A model generated the notes under the pieces. That model worked only from the letters and a program-made list of their open reading frames with translations. It made no database searches and had not been told where the DNA came from. Shown here in pieces: positions 17,190 through 25,810 of a stretch of DNA of 64,000 nt (position 1 is the first letter of the stretch; every line of letters begins with the position of its first letter). Location of the stretch: NCBI GenBank assembly GCA_019359125.1, contig JAHHHY010000007.1, positions 1-64,000 of the forward strand, given 5' to 3'. The stretch is from Pleurocapsa minor GSE-CHR-MK 17-07R. Lineage in GTDB: Bacteria; Chloroflexota; Anaerolineae; Aggregatilineales; Phototrophicaceae. Position numbers and translations under genes: made by a program.

Positions 17190-19190
17190 TTATCCCGCCG
17201 CGCCGAAGCTGGCCAGATTCAGCGCGGCGTTGGCCATGTTCTCGCCCAGCAGCGTCACATCTGTCGGGCTATCCAAAAACGGGTTGGTCACCCACAGGCT
17301 GACCGGGAAGTAATCGCGCACCCATGCCTCAAAGCTGCCGTCACCAGTGGCGGCTGTGCCATCGCGCAGCGCTTCCACCCAGGCGTCCCCATTGGGGATC
17401 GTGCTGAAGAACAGATTGCCATCAGGCGCGGGCAGCAGCCGGCCGATGTCCCAGAAATAGCCCCCATCCAGCAGCACCTGCGTCTCCAGTGTGTCGGGAT
17501 CGATGGCGTAGATGGAGGTGATATGGGCCACCAGATCGGTCGTGGAACCCAGATACGGCGTATTCGGCACGCCGGTGATGTCGATCGGCTCGGCAAACAG
17601 CCGGGTACTGTAGTACAGCAGGCCGCTGCCATCAGTCGCCCAGGCGATGCGCTGCGGGGTATCGGCTGGTTCGATGATGATGCTTTCCAGCGTCTCCAGG
17701 TCGACAATCTGCAACCTATCGGGATTGTTCGGTTCTGTCGCTGAGACAACGCCGGCCACCCGCTGGCCATCGGGCGACAGCGCCGCCTGCGACAGATTGG
17801 TGCCAATTTCGATGCTGGTGCCGCTGGTCAGGTCGGTCAGACGGGTGGTTGTGCCCGCGCAGTCACCGGTATGCAGCAGGCCGTAATCGGTCAGCGCGAT
17901 GCGGAAGGCGCGGCCATTGTAGCCAACTTCGTTGAACCACACGATGTCGCCTGGATAGGGGAATCCACCCCCGCAGCTGATGCCAACGGTGATGCGCCCC
18001 AGGTCGCGGGCGGGGTTGATCGGGCCGTCCAGCGCCAGCCCCAGCGCGCGCTCATACACGATCAGGTTCTGGCGGGCCGTATCATCTTCCGCTGTGACAA
18101 TCGGATTCTGCGTGTCGAGAGTGGCATACACGATGTCGCCACCATCCTCTGAGAACGTGACCGACAGCGCGTTATTCACCTGCGGCGCCTGAATGAGCTG
18201 GAAACCGCGGTCGAGCATGTATTCAAAGCCGTTGGATGTGTATCCGCCCTGTGGTGTCTGCTCATCCTGGCGGAACAGCAATGACACGCCGGTGGGGGAA
18301 AACTGAAGGTCGGCCAGCCTGGAATCACCCTGCACGGGAATCACATCGACGGTCCGCACCAGCGCCAGCGAACGACTCAGCGCGTCATAGCTGTACAGCT
18401 CGATTGTCGTGGCATCGCGCACGACCGCCAGGGTGGGAACCCCGCCGGCCGTGGGCGGGATGACGGGCGTCGGGGCTGCTTCGCCAATCGGCGAAATGAA
18501 ATACTGGTCCGGGGCGAGGCCCTCGGCTGTCCAGCCCACCTGTGAGCCGACCGCCACCTGCCACCACACGATGCCGTCCGCGCAGGCCGGGCCGCCAATC
18601 ACGCTCATGACCTGGCCGCCGCTGATGGTGCCGACCTGCGTCGCTGTGCTGGACGGGTTATTGCGCAGGCGGTTGGGCGTGCCGCCAATCTCGATCTGTC
18701 CCTGGCCGCCCACGCGCAGGCGCGGCGTCAGGAAGCCGACGAAGCCTGACGGGCAGCTCTGTGCCGGATTGGTCGGCTGGGGCACGGGCGTGAAGGTCGC
18801 CTGTCCGGCGGGCAGCGGGATGGGCGAGGCCGTCACCAGGATGGGCGGATTGCCCGCCAGCAGGTTGGCATCGCATGGGAACACGCGCGACAGGTCGCTG
18901 GCCACGCGGTAATCAAACGTTGTCCCCTCATACACCAGCGTCACCTGGAAGGCCAGGAACGAGCCAGGGGCCACAGCGCCCGCCGCTGCCGCGCAGCCCA
19001 GCGAGGTGTCCGGATAGCGGTTCTCGGCATAGCTCCAGGTGGCAAAATCATCGATGGTGAGCGCGAGGCCCAGCCGCTGCGACAGGTCGCTGACGGCAGC
19101 CTGCACGCGCGGGTCCAGCGACTGCGCCGATGTCGCGGCAGGGATCAGCAGCAGGCACAACAGAACAAGCACAAAAAATCGTCGCATCAT
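17190..19190 (-). CDS. Secreted SH3-like/TolB-like beta-propeller protein
   Basis: A 666-residue exported protein. It has a Sec signal peptide (MMRRFFVLVLLCLLLIPAATS), a Cys-containing N-terminal domain (about 25-110) and a Pro/Thr linker. A bacterial SH3-like domain (about 130-210) follows, with RLRNNPSSTATQVGTISGGQVMSVIGG and a WWQV core. A long C-terminal region has TolB/PD40-like blades (LSPDGQRVAGVV, RIAWATDGSGLLYY). The role is unknown; cell-wall or glycan binding is plausible for such domains. The start at 19190 has GGGGGA 9 bases upstream; the frame runs on to 19508 without similarity. The 293 bp to rsgA hold nothing else recognised. Confidence 0.78.
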   Translation of the reverse strand: MMRRFFVLVLLCLLLIPAATSAQSLDPRVQAAVSDLSQRLGLALTIDDFATWSYAENRYPDTSLGCAAAAGAVAPGSFLAFQVTLVYEGTTFDYRVASDLSRVFPCDANLLAGNPPILVTASPIPLPAGQATFTPVPQPTNPAQSCPSGFVGFLTPRLRVGGQGQIEIGGTPNRLRNNPSSTATQVGTISGGQVMSVIGGPACADGIVWWQVAVGSQVGWTAEGLAPDQYFISPIGEAAPTPVIPPTAGGVPTLAVVRDATTIELYSYDALSRSLALVRTVDVIPVQGDSRLADLQFSPTGVSLLFRQDEQTPQGGYTSNGFEYMLDRGFQLIQAPQVNNALSVTFSEDGGDIVYATLDTQNPIVTAEDDTARQNLIVYERALGLALDGPINPARDLGRITVGISCGGGFPYPGDIVWFNEVGYNGRAFRIALTDYGLLHTGDCAGTTTRLTDLTSGTSIEIGTNLSQAALSPDGQRVAGVVSATEPNNPDRLQIVDLETLESIIIEPADTPQRIAWATDGSGLLYYSTRLFAEPIDITGVPNTPYLGSTTDLVAHITSIYAIDPDTLETQVLLDGGYFWDIGRLLPAPDGNLFFSTIPNGDAWVEALRDGTAATGDGSFEAWVRDYFPVSLWVTNPFLDSPTDVTLLGENMANAALNLASFGAAG

Positions 19191-19483
19191 GTGAACAGGT
19201 CCCCCGAAAATAAGCAGTGCATATTGTTTAGTATCCGTCAGTTTATGCTTTGCGTCGCCGCCTTTCCATACGCGTGAGATACGCCCGGCTGACGGCTTCC
19301 GCGCTGAACGCACGGCGGGCATACGCTGCCCCATGTGCACAGGGGCGTTTACGCTCAAAAGCAGCATCATCATGGCTGCCTGCCGGCAGTATACTACGGC
19401 CCCGCTGGCAGCCGAAAGAAAGTCCTGGCAGGCAGTCCACGCCATTATGGCTGCATAAGGCCCTGTTAATGATATGATGTAGA

Positions 19484-20467
19484 ATGAGAGGTAATGACCG
19501 ACAAACATGCGCGGAGTATGTGCTTTTGCCAGAACTGCTGTACGGACTCATCGTCACAGACCAGAGTGGATTTTTTGTGGTGGAGACGCCCGAAGGCGCA
19601 CGGATCACGTGCCGTCTGCGCGGGCGGCTGATGGAAGAGGCGCAGTCCAGCGATATCGCTGCCATTGGCGACCGGGTGGGCTTCGTCATGAATGACGACG
19701 GCTCGGGCGCTATTGAGGAAATCATGGAGCGCACCAGCGTGATTTCGCGGGCGATGCGCACCGAGGGCGCACGCGGCGCGGGTGCGCGTGAGCGCGAACA
19801 GGTCATCATCGCCAATGCTGATCAGGCGATGTTTGTGTTTGCCGCCGCCCAGCCAGACCCCTCTCCACGCATGATCGACCGCTTTCTGGTGATGGGCGAG
19901 AAAAGCGGCATCCCATCGACTCTGGTGATGAACAAGTCCGACCTCGATACTTCCGGCGAGGCGCGCACGCTGATGGGCGTGTATGAACGGCTGGGCTATC
20001 GCGTACTCTACACCAGCGCCGTCACTGGCAGCAACCTGGACGAGCTGCGTGGGGCCCTGCTGGGCAAAATCTCTGTGTTTACCGGGCCGTCTGGCGTGGG
20101 CAAGACCAGTCTGCTCAACCGGCTGCAGCCGGGCCTGGGCCGCGCCGTCAAAAACGTCAGCCAGTATCATCAGGAAGGCCAGCACACCACCCGTGCCAGC
20201 GAGCTGGTGCGGCTGGAGGGCGGCGGTTATCTGGCCGATACGCCGGGCATGCGCACGCTGACCATCTGGGATGTGGAGCCGGAAGAACTGGACGGCTATT
20301 TTGTCGAGATTGCCGAGCGCGTGCGCCAGTGCAAATTTGCCAACTGCCAGCACCGCCGCGAACCCGGCTGTGCCGTGCGTGAGGCCGTCGAACGCGGCGA
20401 TATCGCGCGAACACGGCTGGACAGCTACCGCATCCTGCGCGACGAATTGCAGGCTGCATACACATGA
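19484..20467 (+). CDS. rsgA: Ribosome small subunit-dependent GTPase A
   Basis: A GTPase that helps late 30S subunit maturation. The circularly permuted G-motif order is diagnostic: G4 NKSD at residue 150 precedes G1 GPSGVGKTS at 201 and G3 DTPG at 252. An N-terminal OB-fold comes first, and a C-terminal zinc motif reads CKFANCQHRREPGC. The GTP-dependent switch region has GQHTTRASEL. The ATG at 19484 has no clear ribosome site, so the true start may be a few codons later. The Ser/Thr kinase gene follows 36 bp downstream. Confidence 0.92.
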   Translation: MRGNDRQTCAEYVLLPELLYGLIVTDQSGFFVVETPEGARITCRLRGRLMEEAQSSDIAAIGDRVGFVMNDDGSGAIEEIMERTSVISRAMRTEGARGAGAREREQVIIANADQAMFVFAAAQPDPSPRMIDRFLVMGEKSGIPSTLVMNKSDLDTSGEARTLMGVYERLGYRVLYTSAVTGSNLDELRGALLGKISVFTGPSGVGKTSLLNRLQPGLGRAVKNVSQYHQEGQHTTRASELVRLEGGGYLADTPGMRTLTIWDVEPEELDGYFVEIAERVRQCKFANCQHRREPGCAVREAVERGDIARTRLDSYRILRDELQAAYT

Positions 20468-20503
20468 TGATCCTGACGGGTATGTTTAACGAAAGCACAG
20501 CCT

Positions 20504-22726
20504 ATGTCTTCTAGTTCGCTCACCGGCCGCACACTGGGCAAATATCATCTGCTCGAACTGATTGGCAAGGGCGGCATGGCGACGGTCTACAAAGGCCTGC
20601 AGCCGGACGTGGATCGTTATGTCGCCATCAAAGTGCTGCCGCCGCATCTGGGGCAGGATGCCACCTATGGCGAGCGGTTCAAACAGGAAGCGCGCACCAT
20701 CGCCCGTTTGCAGCACCCGCATATCATGCCGTTGTACGACTACGGCACCGAGGGCGACATCCTGTATCTGGTCACGCCCTTCATCGAGGGCGGCTCGCTG
20801 ACCGACCGCATCCGCAAGGGTGCGCGCATGCTTTCGGAGATCGACAAGCTGCTCGGCCAGATTGCCCCGGCGCTGGATTATGCGCACCGGCAGGGCGTCG
20901 TCCACCGCGACATCAAGCCCGATAACATCATGATCGACGGCGAGGGCCATGCCCTGCTGGCTGACTTTGGCATCGCGCGGCTGGCCGAGACGGCCGGCTC
21001 GAACCTGACGGGCACGGGCGGGCTGATCGGCACGCCCGCGTATATGTCGCCAGAGCAGGCGCAGGGCCTGCCGGTCGATGCGCGTTCAGACATCTACTCG
21101 CTGGGCGTGGTGATTTTCGAGCTGGTCACCGGCATCAAGCCGTACCACGAAGAAACCGCCATGCAGCTGGTGCTCAAACATATCAATGCGCCGGTCCCGC
21201 TGCTGCGCGAATTCGCACCGAATGCCTCGCCAGACCTGGAGGCCGTGCTGCAAAAGGCGCTGCTGAAGAATCCGGGCGAGCGGTACCAGTCGGCGGCTGA
21301 ATTTGCGGCGGCCTTTTCGCGCGCTGTGAATACGCAGGCGGAACCGCTGGAGACGGTCATTTTCAGCGGGTCGGGCATTCCCGGCCAGACCACCCGCGAC
21401 AAGCCGCCCAGCACATCCGGCAATATCTTCACCAACCCGTCTGTGCAGCCGATGCCGGCGACCATGCCCGGCCAGTATATGACCACGCCGCCCCCCGGCA
21501 CGATGATTGTGCGCCAGGGTGGGCTGAATAATCCGCTGGTGCTGCTGGGTGGCTTTGCCATCATCGCGGCGCTGGTGGTCGTGCTGGTGCTGATCCTCAC
21601 GCGTCCGTCATCTGAACAGGCCGCCAGCCCGACGCAGGCCGCCGTCGTGCAGACGGCCCGCCCCACGCTGCCGCCTGCGCCGGTAGTGCCCACGTTTGGC
21701 GCAGGCTTCTTCAGCACGCTGGTGAACCCGGGCGACAGCCTGAATGTGCGCGTCGAAGGCCTGGGCCAGCTTCGTTCCGGCGAACGCTATTTCGCCTGGC
21801 TGGCCAATACCGTCAGCGGGGAAGCCCTGCCCGTGGGACAGCTCACGCTGGACCCGCTGGGCAACGGCCTGCTGGCCTACAGCGAACCGAATGGCATCTT
21901 CCTGGCCGGCCGCTTCAATGCGCTGCTGATCGCCGCGCAGAGCGCCTCCACCGATGTGCCCGCCGGAGATATCGTGTATTCGGCCAGCATCCCGGCGGAA
22001 ATCAACCTGGCGCTGAGCAATATCCTGCTCTCGATCGACATTCCCGCGGCGGATGGCAATCGCGAATTCGTCGGGCGCAGCCTGCTGGACGGCGCGCTGA
22101 ACGAGGCCGAGATTGCGTCTGCCCATGCCGGGCTGGCGGCACGCGCCACCACCGTCGGCTCGATGCATCTGCACAACGAACACAGCATCAACATCCTGAC
22201 CGGCGGAAATGAAGACCTCAACCGTGATGGTTCCGGCGATAATCCGGGCCTCGGCTTCGGCCTGGCCTTTTTCCTCGACCGCATCAATGACGAGCTGAAT
22301 GCGTCTGCCGAGGCGGCCAATACCAGTCTCGTGCAGGCGCAGGTCGACCTGATTCGCGTGTGCGTGAACAATGCGCTCAACTGGCGCGATGAGGTGCTGC
22401 GCCTTGAAAATGAGCTGCTTGCGATTCAGGATCTCGCGCTGGCCGCCGATAATCTGGCGCGTTCGACCGAACTGGCCGGGTTCATCATCAACGGCCATGA
22501 CCTGAATGCCAATGGCACGGTCGATCCGTTTGAAGGGGAATGCGGCCTGGCGCAGATTGAGCAGTATGGCATCGCCGTCGCCAACCTGACGCTGGTGGAA
22601 GGGGGCTTGTCTGGCCTGCCGGAGCTGGTGCCCGCGGACATGAGCGCCGCCGAGCCGACGCAGGATGCCGGGCCGACGCAGGATGCCGGGCCTACCGAGG
22701 CGCCCTATGACGCAGGCGGCCTATGA
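20504..22726 (+). CDS. Transmembrane Ser/Thr protein kinase, PknB type, with novel ectodomain
   Basis: A 740-residue receptor-like kinase. The kinase domain (about 13-285) has GKGGMATVY, K43, HRDIKPDN with D136, DFGIARL and GTPAYMSPEQ, so it looks active. A juxtamembrane segment leads to one membrane helix (about 343-366). The extracellular half is not a PASTA domain. It has two acidic loops, DLNRDGSGDNPG and DLNANGTVDPFEGE, like calcium-binding DxDxDG loops, and a TQDAGPTQDAGPTEAP tail. Its stop overlaps the next start by 4 bp, so kinase and lipoprotein are translationally coupled. The ligand is unknown. Confidence 0.9.
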   Translation: MSSSSLTGRTLGKYHLLELIGKGGMATVYKGLQPDVDRYVAIKVLPPHLGQDATYGERFKQEARTIARLQHPHIMPLYDYGTEGDILYLVTPFIEGGSLTDRIRKGARMLSEIDKLLGQIAPALDYAHRQGVVHRDIKPDNIMIDGEGHALLADFGIARLAETAGSNLTGTGGLIGTPAYMSPEQAQGLPVDARSDIYSLGVVIFELVTGIKPYHEETAMQLVLKHINAPVPLLREFAPNASPDLEAVLQKALLKNPGERYQSAAEFAAAFSRAVNTQAEPLETVIFSGSGIPGQTTRDKPPSTSGNIFTNPSVQPMPATMPGQYMTTPPPGTMIVRQGGLNNPLVLLGGFAIIAALVVVLVLILTRPSSEQAASPTQAAVVQTARPTLPPAPVVPTFGAGFFSTLVNPGDSLNVRVEGLGQLRSGERYFAWLANTVSGEALPVGQLTLDPLGNGLLAYSEPNGIFLAGRFNALLIAAQSASTDVPAGDIVYSASIPAEINLALSNILLSIDIPAADGNREFVGRSLLDGALNEAEIASAHAGLAARATTVGSMHLHNEHSINILTGGNEDLNRDGSGDNPGLGFGLAFFLDRINDELNASAEAANTSLVQAQVDLIRVCVNNALNWRDEVLRLENELLAIQDLALAADNLARSTELAGFIINGHDLNANGTVDPFEGECGLAQIEQYGIAVANLTLVEGGLSGLPELVPADMSAAEPTQDAGPTQDAGPTEAPYDAGGL

Positions 22727-23925
22727 CGCACGCGGCGAAAATTAGCCGCGGCCTGCGCCTTGCTGCCTGCGCCGCGCTGGCCGGGCTGGCGCTGACGGCC
22801 TGTGGCGCTTCCGGCGATCAGACGTCGGGGCCCGGTGTCTCGGTGACGCTGCCTGCCCAAACGTATCGCGAGAGCGCGGGCGTGCTCACGTCCGGCAATG
22901 TGGCCGAGGCGGTGCTGCTCGGTCGGCTGGACCAGCCGGAAACCTCGTCGACGCTGTTCAACCACACCGTGTCGCCGGACGGCACGCGCCTGATCGCGCT
23001 CAACAACGAGGAAGTGCTGGCGTGGGACCTGCTGACCGGCGAACTGGCTTTTCGTACGGCCCGCCTGGACGCGGTGCGCGCCTATTATTCGCCCGACAAA
23101 ACCGAGCTGTTCACGGTCGCGCCCAGCGGCCGCGTGATTATCTACAACGCGGACAGCGGCGCCGAGAACTATGCGTTCATCGGGCATCCTGAGTACAACA
23201 ATATTGTCGCTTACGACCCGCTGGCGGGTATCGCGGCGTTTGGCGGGCGTAACGGCGTGGTGCGCGTGTGGGACCTGATCGGGCGGCGTGCGCTGGCTGA
23301 AATCAATGCGCACGGGGCGGACATCACCGCGCTGGCGCTGTCTAACGCGGGCGACCTGCTGCTGACGACCGGGCTGGATGACAGTGCGCGGCTGTGGCGC
23401 TGGGCCGACCGGACGCAGATCGGTATGCTCAGCCTGGATGATTTGCAGGTCTATCGCGCCGTGTTTGCGCCGGACGACTCGCAGGTCGCGCTGGGCAGCC
23501 AGGTCGATATTCGCCTGTGGTCCACCGTGGACGACAGCCTGACGCGGCGGCTGGCGGTGCCCGCGGGCGGCGCGGTCGATATCCTGGGCTATTCGCCTGC
23601 CGGAAGCTATCTGATCGGCGGCAACCCCGGCAGCGGCGCGCAGGTCTGGAATCCGGTCACCAACAGCCCGGTCGCGGCCCTGCCAGAGCTGGTCGGCAGC
23701 CAGGTCAGCGCGGATTTTTCGCCTGACGGCGACCTGCTGCTCACGTCCGTGCTGGACGGCGAAGTCGCGGTGTACAATCTTCCCGCGGCGTCCAATGGCA
23801 GCATCCCGCGCGGCGCTTTCCAGACGGGCGACGCGCAGATTTTCGCCGTCGAATGGACCAGCGACAGCCGCCTGATTCTGATGTTTGACGCCACCGGGCC
23901 GGTCTATGTGTGGGGTGTGGGCTGA
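22723..23925 (+). CDS. WD40-like beta-propeller lipoprotein
   Basis: A 400-residue predicted lipoprotein with lipobox LTAC (Cys at about residue 27) after a hydrophobic signal. It has repeated blades of the form ...FSPDG..LL....D..V.VW (for example VVRVWDLIGRRALAEI and SARLWRWADRTQIGML), about seven in total. Propellers of this type are protein-binding scaffolds. ATG overlaps the upstream kinase stop (ATGA), which suggests the pair works together, perhaps with the propeller near the kinase ectodomain. This functional link is inference. Confidence 0.82.
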   Translation: MTHAAKISRGLRLAACAALAGLALTACGASGDQTSGPGVSVTLPAQTYRESAGVLTSGNVAEAVLLGRLDQPETSSTLFNHTVSPDGTRLIALNNEEVLAWDLLTGELAFRTARLDAVRAYYSPDKTELFTVAPSGRVIIYNADSGAENYAFIGHPEYNNIVAYDPLAGIAAFGGRNGVVRVWDLIGRRALAEINAHGADITALALSNAGDLLLTTGLDDSARLWRWADRTQIGMLSLDDLQVYRAVFAPDDSQVALGSQVDIRLWSTVDDSLTRRLAVPAGGAVDILGYSPAGSYLIGGNPGSGAQVWNPVTNSPVAALPELVGSQVSADFSPDGDLLLTSVLDGEVAVYNLPAASNGSIPRGAFQTGDAQIFAVEWTSDSRLILMFDATGPVYVWGVG

Positions 23926-23933
23926 TACCAGCC

Positions 23934-23962
23934 TTGACGCTATTCCCGTGACTGGCCACAAT
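23934..23962 (+). promoter_or_regulatory. Possible promoter of the NAD synthetase operon
   Basis: TTGACG (23934-23939) and CACAAT (23957-23962) with a 17-base spacer, 39 bases before the first start codon. The -35 is good; the -10 matches 4 of 6. Confidence 0.4.
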
Positions 23963-24001
23963 TTTCTGTAAGCACCCCGGTTATCGTAAAGGCCGCTGAC
24001 T

Positions 24002-24865
24002 ATGCGTTTACACCTCGGACTCGCGCAGATGGATCCCAAGCTGGGCGACGTGCAGCGCAATCTTGAAAAACATCTCGCCTACATCGAGCAGGCCGCCGCG
24101 CAGGGCGTCGAGCTGCTCATCTTCCCTGAGCTGTCGATGACCGGCTATCAGGTCAACGATCTGGTGCCGGAAGTGTCGATCCGCGCCAGCGCCGATGACC
24201 CGGTCTACGCGGCCATGCTGGATGCCAGCCGGCGCACGGGCATGGACATCATGTTCGGCTTCGTGCATCAGGACCAGCGCCAGCGGTTCTACATCGCCGA
24301 CGCGTATCTGTCGGGTGGCGAGACGCTGCACATCCACCACAAGGTCTATCTGTGCACCTACGGCATGTTTGACGAGGCGCGCTATTTCGATGCCGGCGAC
24401 CAGGTGCGCGCCTTCGACACGCGCTTCGGCCGCGTCGGCATGGCCATCTGCGAGGACTTCTGGCATATCAGCACGCCATATCTGCTGTGGATGGACGGGG
24501 CAGACATCCTGCTGCTGAACAGCGCCAGCCCCAGCCGCGGCCTCGATGCCAGCGACAAGTTCTCTGGCAGCCGCTGGGTGGAGCTGGTGAATATGGCCTA
24601 TGCCAGCTTCTTCACCGGCTTTGTCGTCCACTGCAACCGCGTGGGCTATGAGGACGGCAAGAATTTCTGGGGCGGCTCCAGCGTTGTCGACCCGAATGGC
24701 GAGATGCTGCTGGGCGGCGACTATTTCGATGAGTCGCTGCACACGATCACCATCGACCTGAACGAACTGCACCGCACCCGCAGCCGCCTGCCGCTGCTGC
24801 GCGATGAGCGCCCGGAGCTGGTGCAGCGTGAACTGGAACGTATTCTGGCGAGGAACAACCGATGA
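24002..24865 (+). CDS. Nitrilase-superfamily amidohydrolase, probable glutaminase partner of NadE
   Basis: A 287-residue carbon-nitrogen hydrolase with the Glu-Lys-Cys triad: E43 (FPELS), K114 (HHKVYL) and C150 (AICEDFWH). The ICEDFWH cysteine context is that of the glutaminase domain of glutamine-dependent NAD synthetases. The gene overlaps nadE by 4 bp (ATGA). It probably releases ammonia from glutamine for NadE, which is fused to this domain in many bacteria. A general amidase role is the alternative. Confidence 0.85.
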   Translation: MRLHLGLAQMDPKLGDVQRNLEKHLAYIEQAAAQGVELLIFPELSMTGYQVNDLVPEVSIRASADDPVYAAMLDASRRTGMDIMFGFVHQDQRQRFYIADAYLSGGETLHIHHKVYLCTYGMFDEARYFDAGDQVRAFDTRFGRVGMAICEDFWHISTPYLLWMDGADILLLNSASPSRGLDASDKFSGSRWVELVNMAYASFFTGFVVHCNRVGYEDGKNFWGGSSVVDPNGEMLLGGDYFDESLHTITIDLNELHRTRSRLPLLRDERPELVQRELERILARNNR

Positions 24866-25722
24866 GCGCCCACACCCCCTTTGAGGCCGAGCGCGCCCGT
24901 ATCGCGCACAAGCTGACGATCAATCCCGACATCGCCACCAAAGTGCTGACCGGCTTCATCAAAGACGAGATTCACAAGGCGGGCATGAAGCGCGCCGTGC
25001 TGGGGCTGTCTGGCGGCATCGACTCCGCTGTGTCGGCCTACTTGTCGGCATTGGCGCTGGGCCCGGAGAACGTGCTGGCGGTGCGCATGCCGTACAAGTC
25101 CAGCAGCGCCGACAGCCTGAGCGATGCCGACGCGGTCATTCAGGCGCTGGGCTTGCAGCACCTCACCGTCGAGATTACCGGCATGGCCGACCCGCTGTTC
25201 GCGCAGTTCCCCGAGATGTCAAACGGGCGCAAGGGCAACATCATGGCGCGCCTGCGCATGACCGTGCTGTATGACCAGTCGGTCGCGTTTGGCGGGCTGG
25301 TGATGGGTACCAGCAACAAGACCGAGCTGCTGCTGGGCTATTCCACCGTGTATGGCGACAGCGGCGTGGCGCTTCAGCCCATCGGCGACCTGTACAAGAC
25401 GCAGTTGCGCCAGCTGGCCGCCGCGCTGGGCGTGCCCCAGTCGCTTCAGGTCAAGCCGCCGTCCGCCGACCTGTGGGAAGGCCAGACCGACGAGGGCGAG
25501 CTGGGCTTCACCTATGCCGATGTCGACCAGGTGCTGTATCTGCTGGTGGATGAACGTTATACGCTGGATGAAGTGGCCGAGGAAGGCTTTGACGCGAAGT
25601 TCGTGCGCGATGTGTGGCGGCGCGTGAAGGCCAACCACTACAAGCGCACGATGCCCAATATCGCCAAGCTGAGCCAGCGCACCATCGGGCATGACTTCCT
25701 GTTCCTGCGCGACTGGGCGTAG
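24862..25722 (+). CDS. nadE: NAD+ synthetase
   Basis: An ATP-dependent enzyme that amidates deamido-NAD+ in the last step of NAD biosynthesis. The 286-residue protein has the PP-loop SGGIDS (50-55), MPYKSSSADSLSDA, GTSNKTELLLGYSTVYGD and KPPSADLWEGQTDEGELGF, all typical of NadE. It lacks the glutaminase domain, which is encoded by the overlapping upstream gene. Repeat copy C begins at its stop codon. Confidence 0.93.
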   Translation: MSAHTPFEAERARIAHKLTINPDIATKVLTGFIKDEIHKAGMKRAVLGLSGGIDSAVSAYLSALALGPENVLAVRMPYKSSSADSLSDADAVIQALGLQHLTVEITGMADPLFAQFPEMSNGRKGNIMARLRMTVLYDQSVAFGGLVMGTSNKTELLLGYSTVYGDSGVALQPIGDLYKTQLRQLAAALGVPQSLQVKPPSADLWEGQTDEGELGFTYADVDQVLYLLVDERYTLDEVAEEGFDAKFVRDVWRRVKANHYKRTMPNIAKLSQRTIGHDFLFLRDWA

Positions 25723-25803
25723 CCTCACCCCGTTTCGCGGTGCTCAACCGCCCCTCTCCATTTTATGGAGAGGGGCAAAAACCCGCAGGGTTTTGGGGTG
25801 AGG
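25723..25803. repeat. Dispersed CCTCACCCC palindromic repeat, copy C
   Basis: An 81-bp element with perfect 9-bp inverted termini (25723-25731 and 25795-25803) and the same two internal inverted pairs as copies A and B. It fills the convergent gap between nadE and the sugar permease almost completely and may act as a bidirectional terminator there. Confidence 0.85.
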
Positions 25804-25810
25804 TTTCCCT

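Noticed and set aside
22705..24060. A 451-codon minus-strand open frame
   Set aside because: It is antisense to the propeller lipoprotein and has no recognisable motif.
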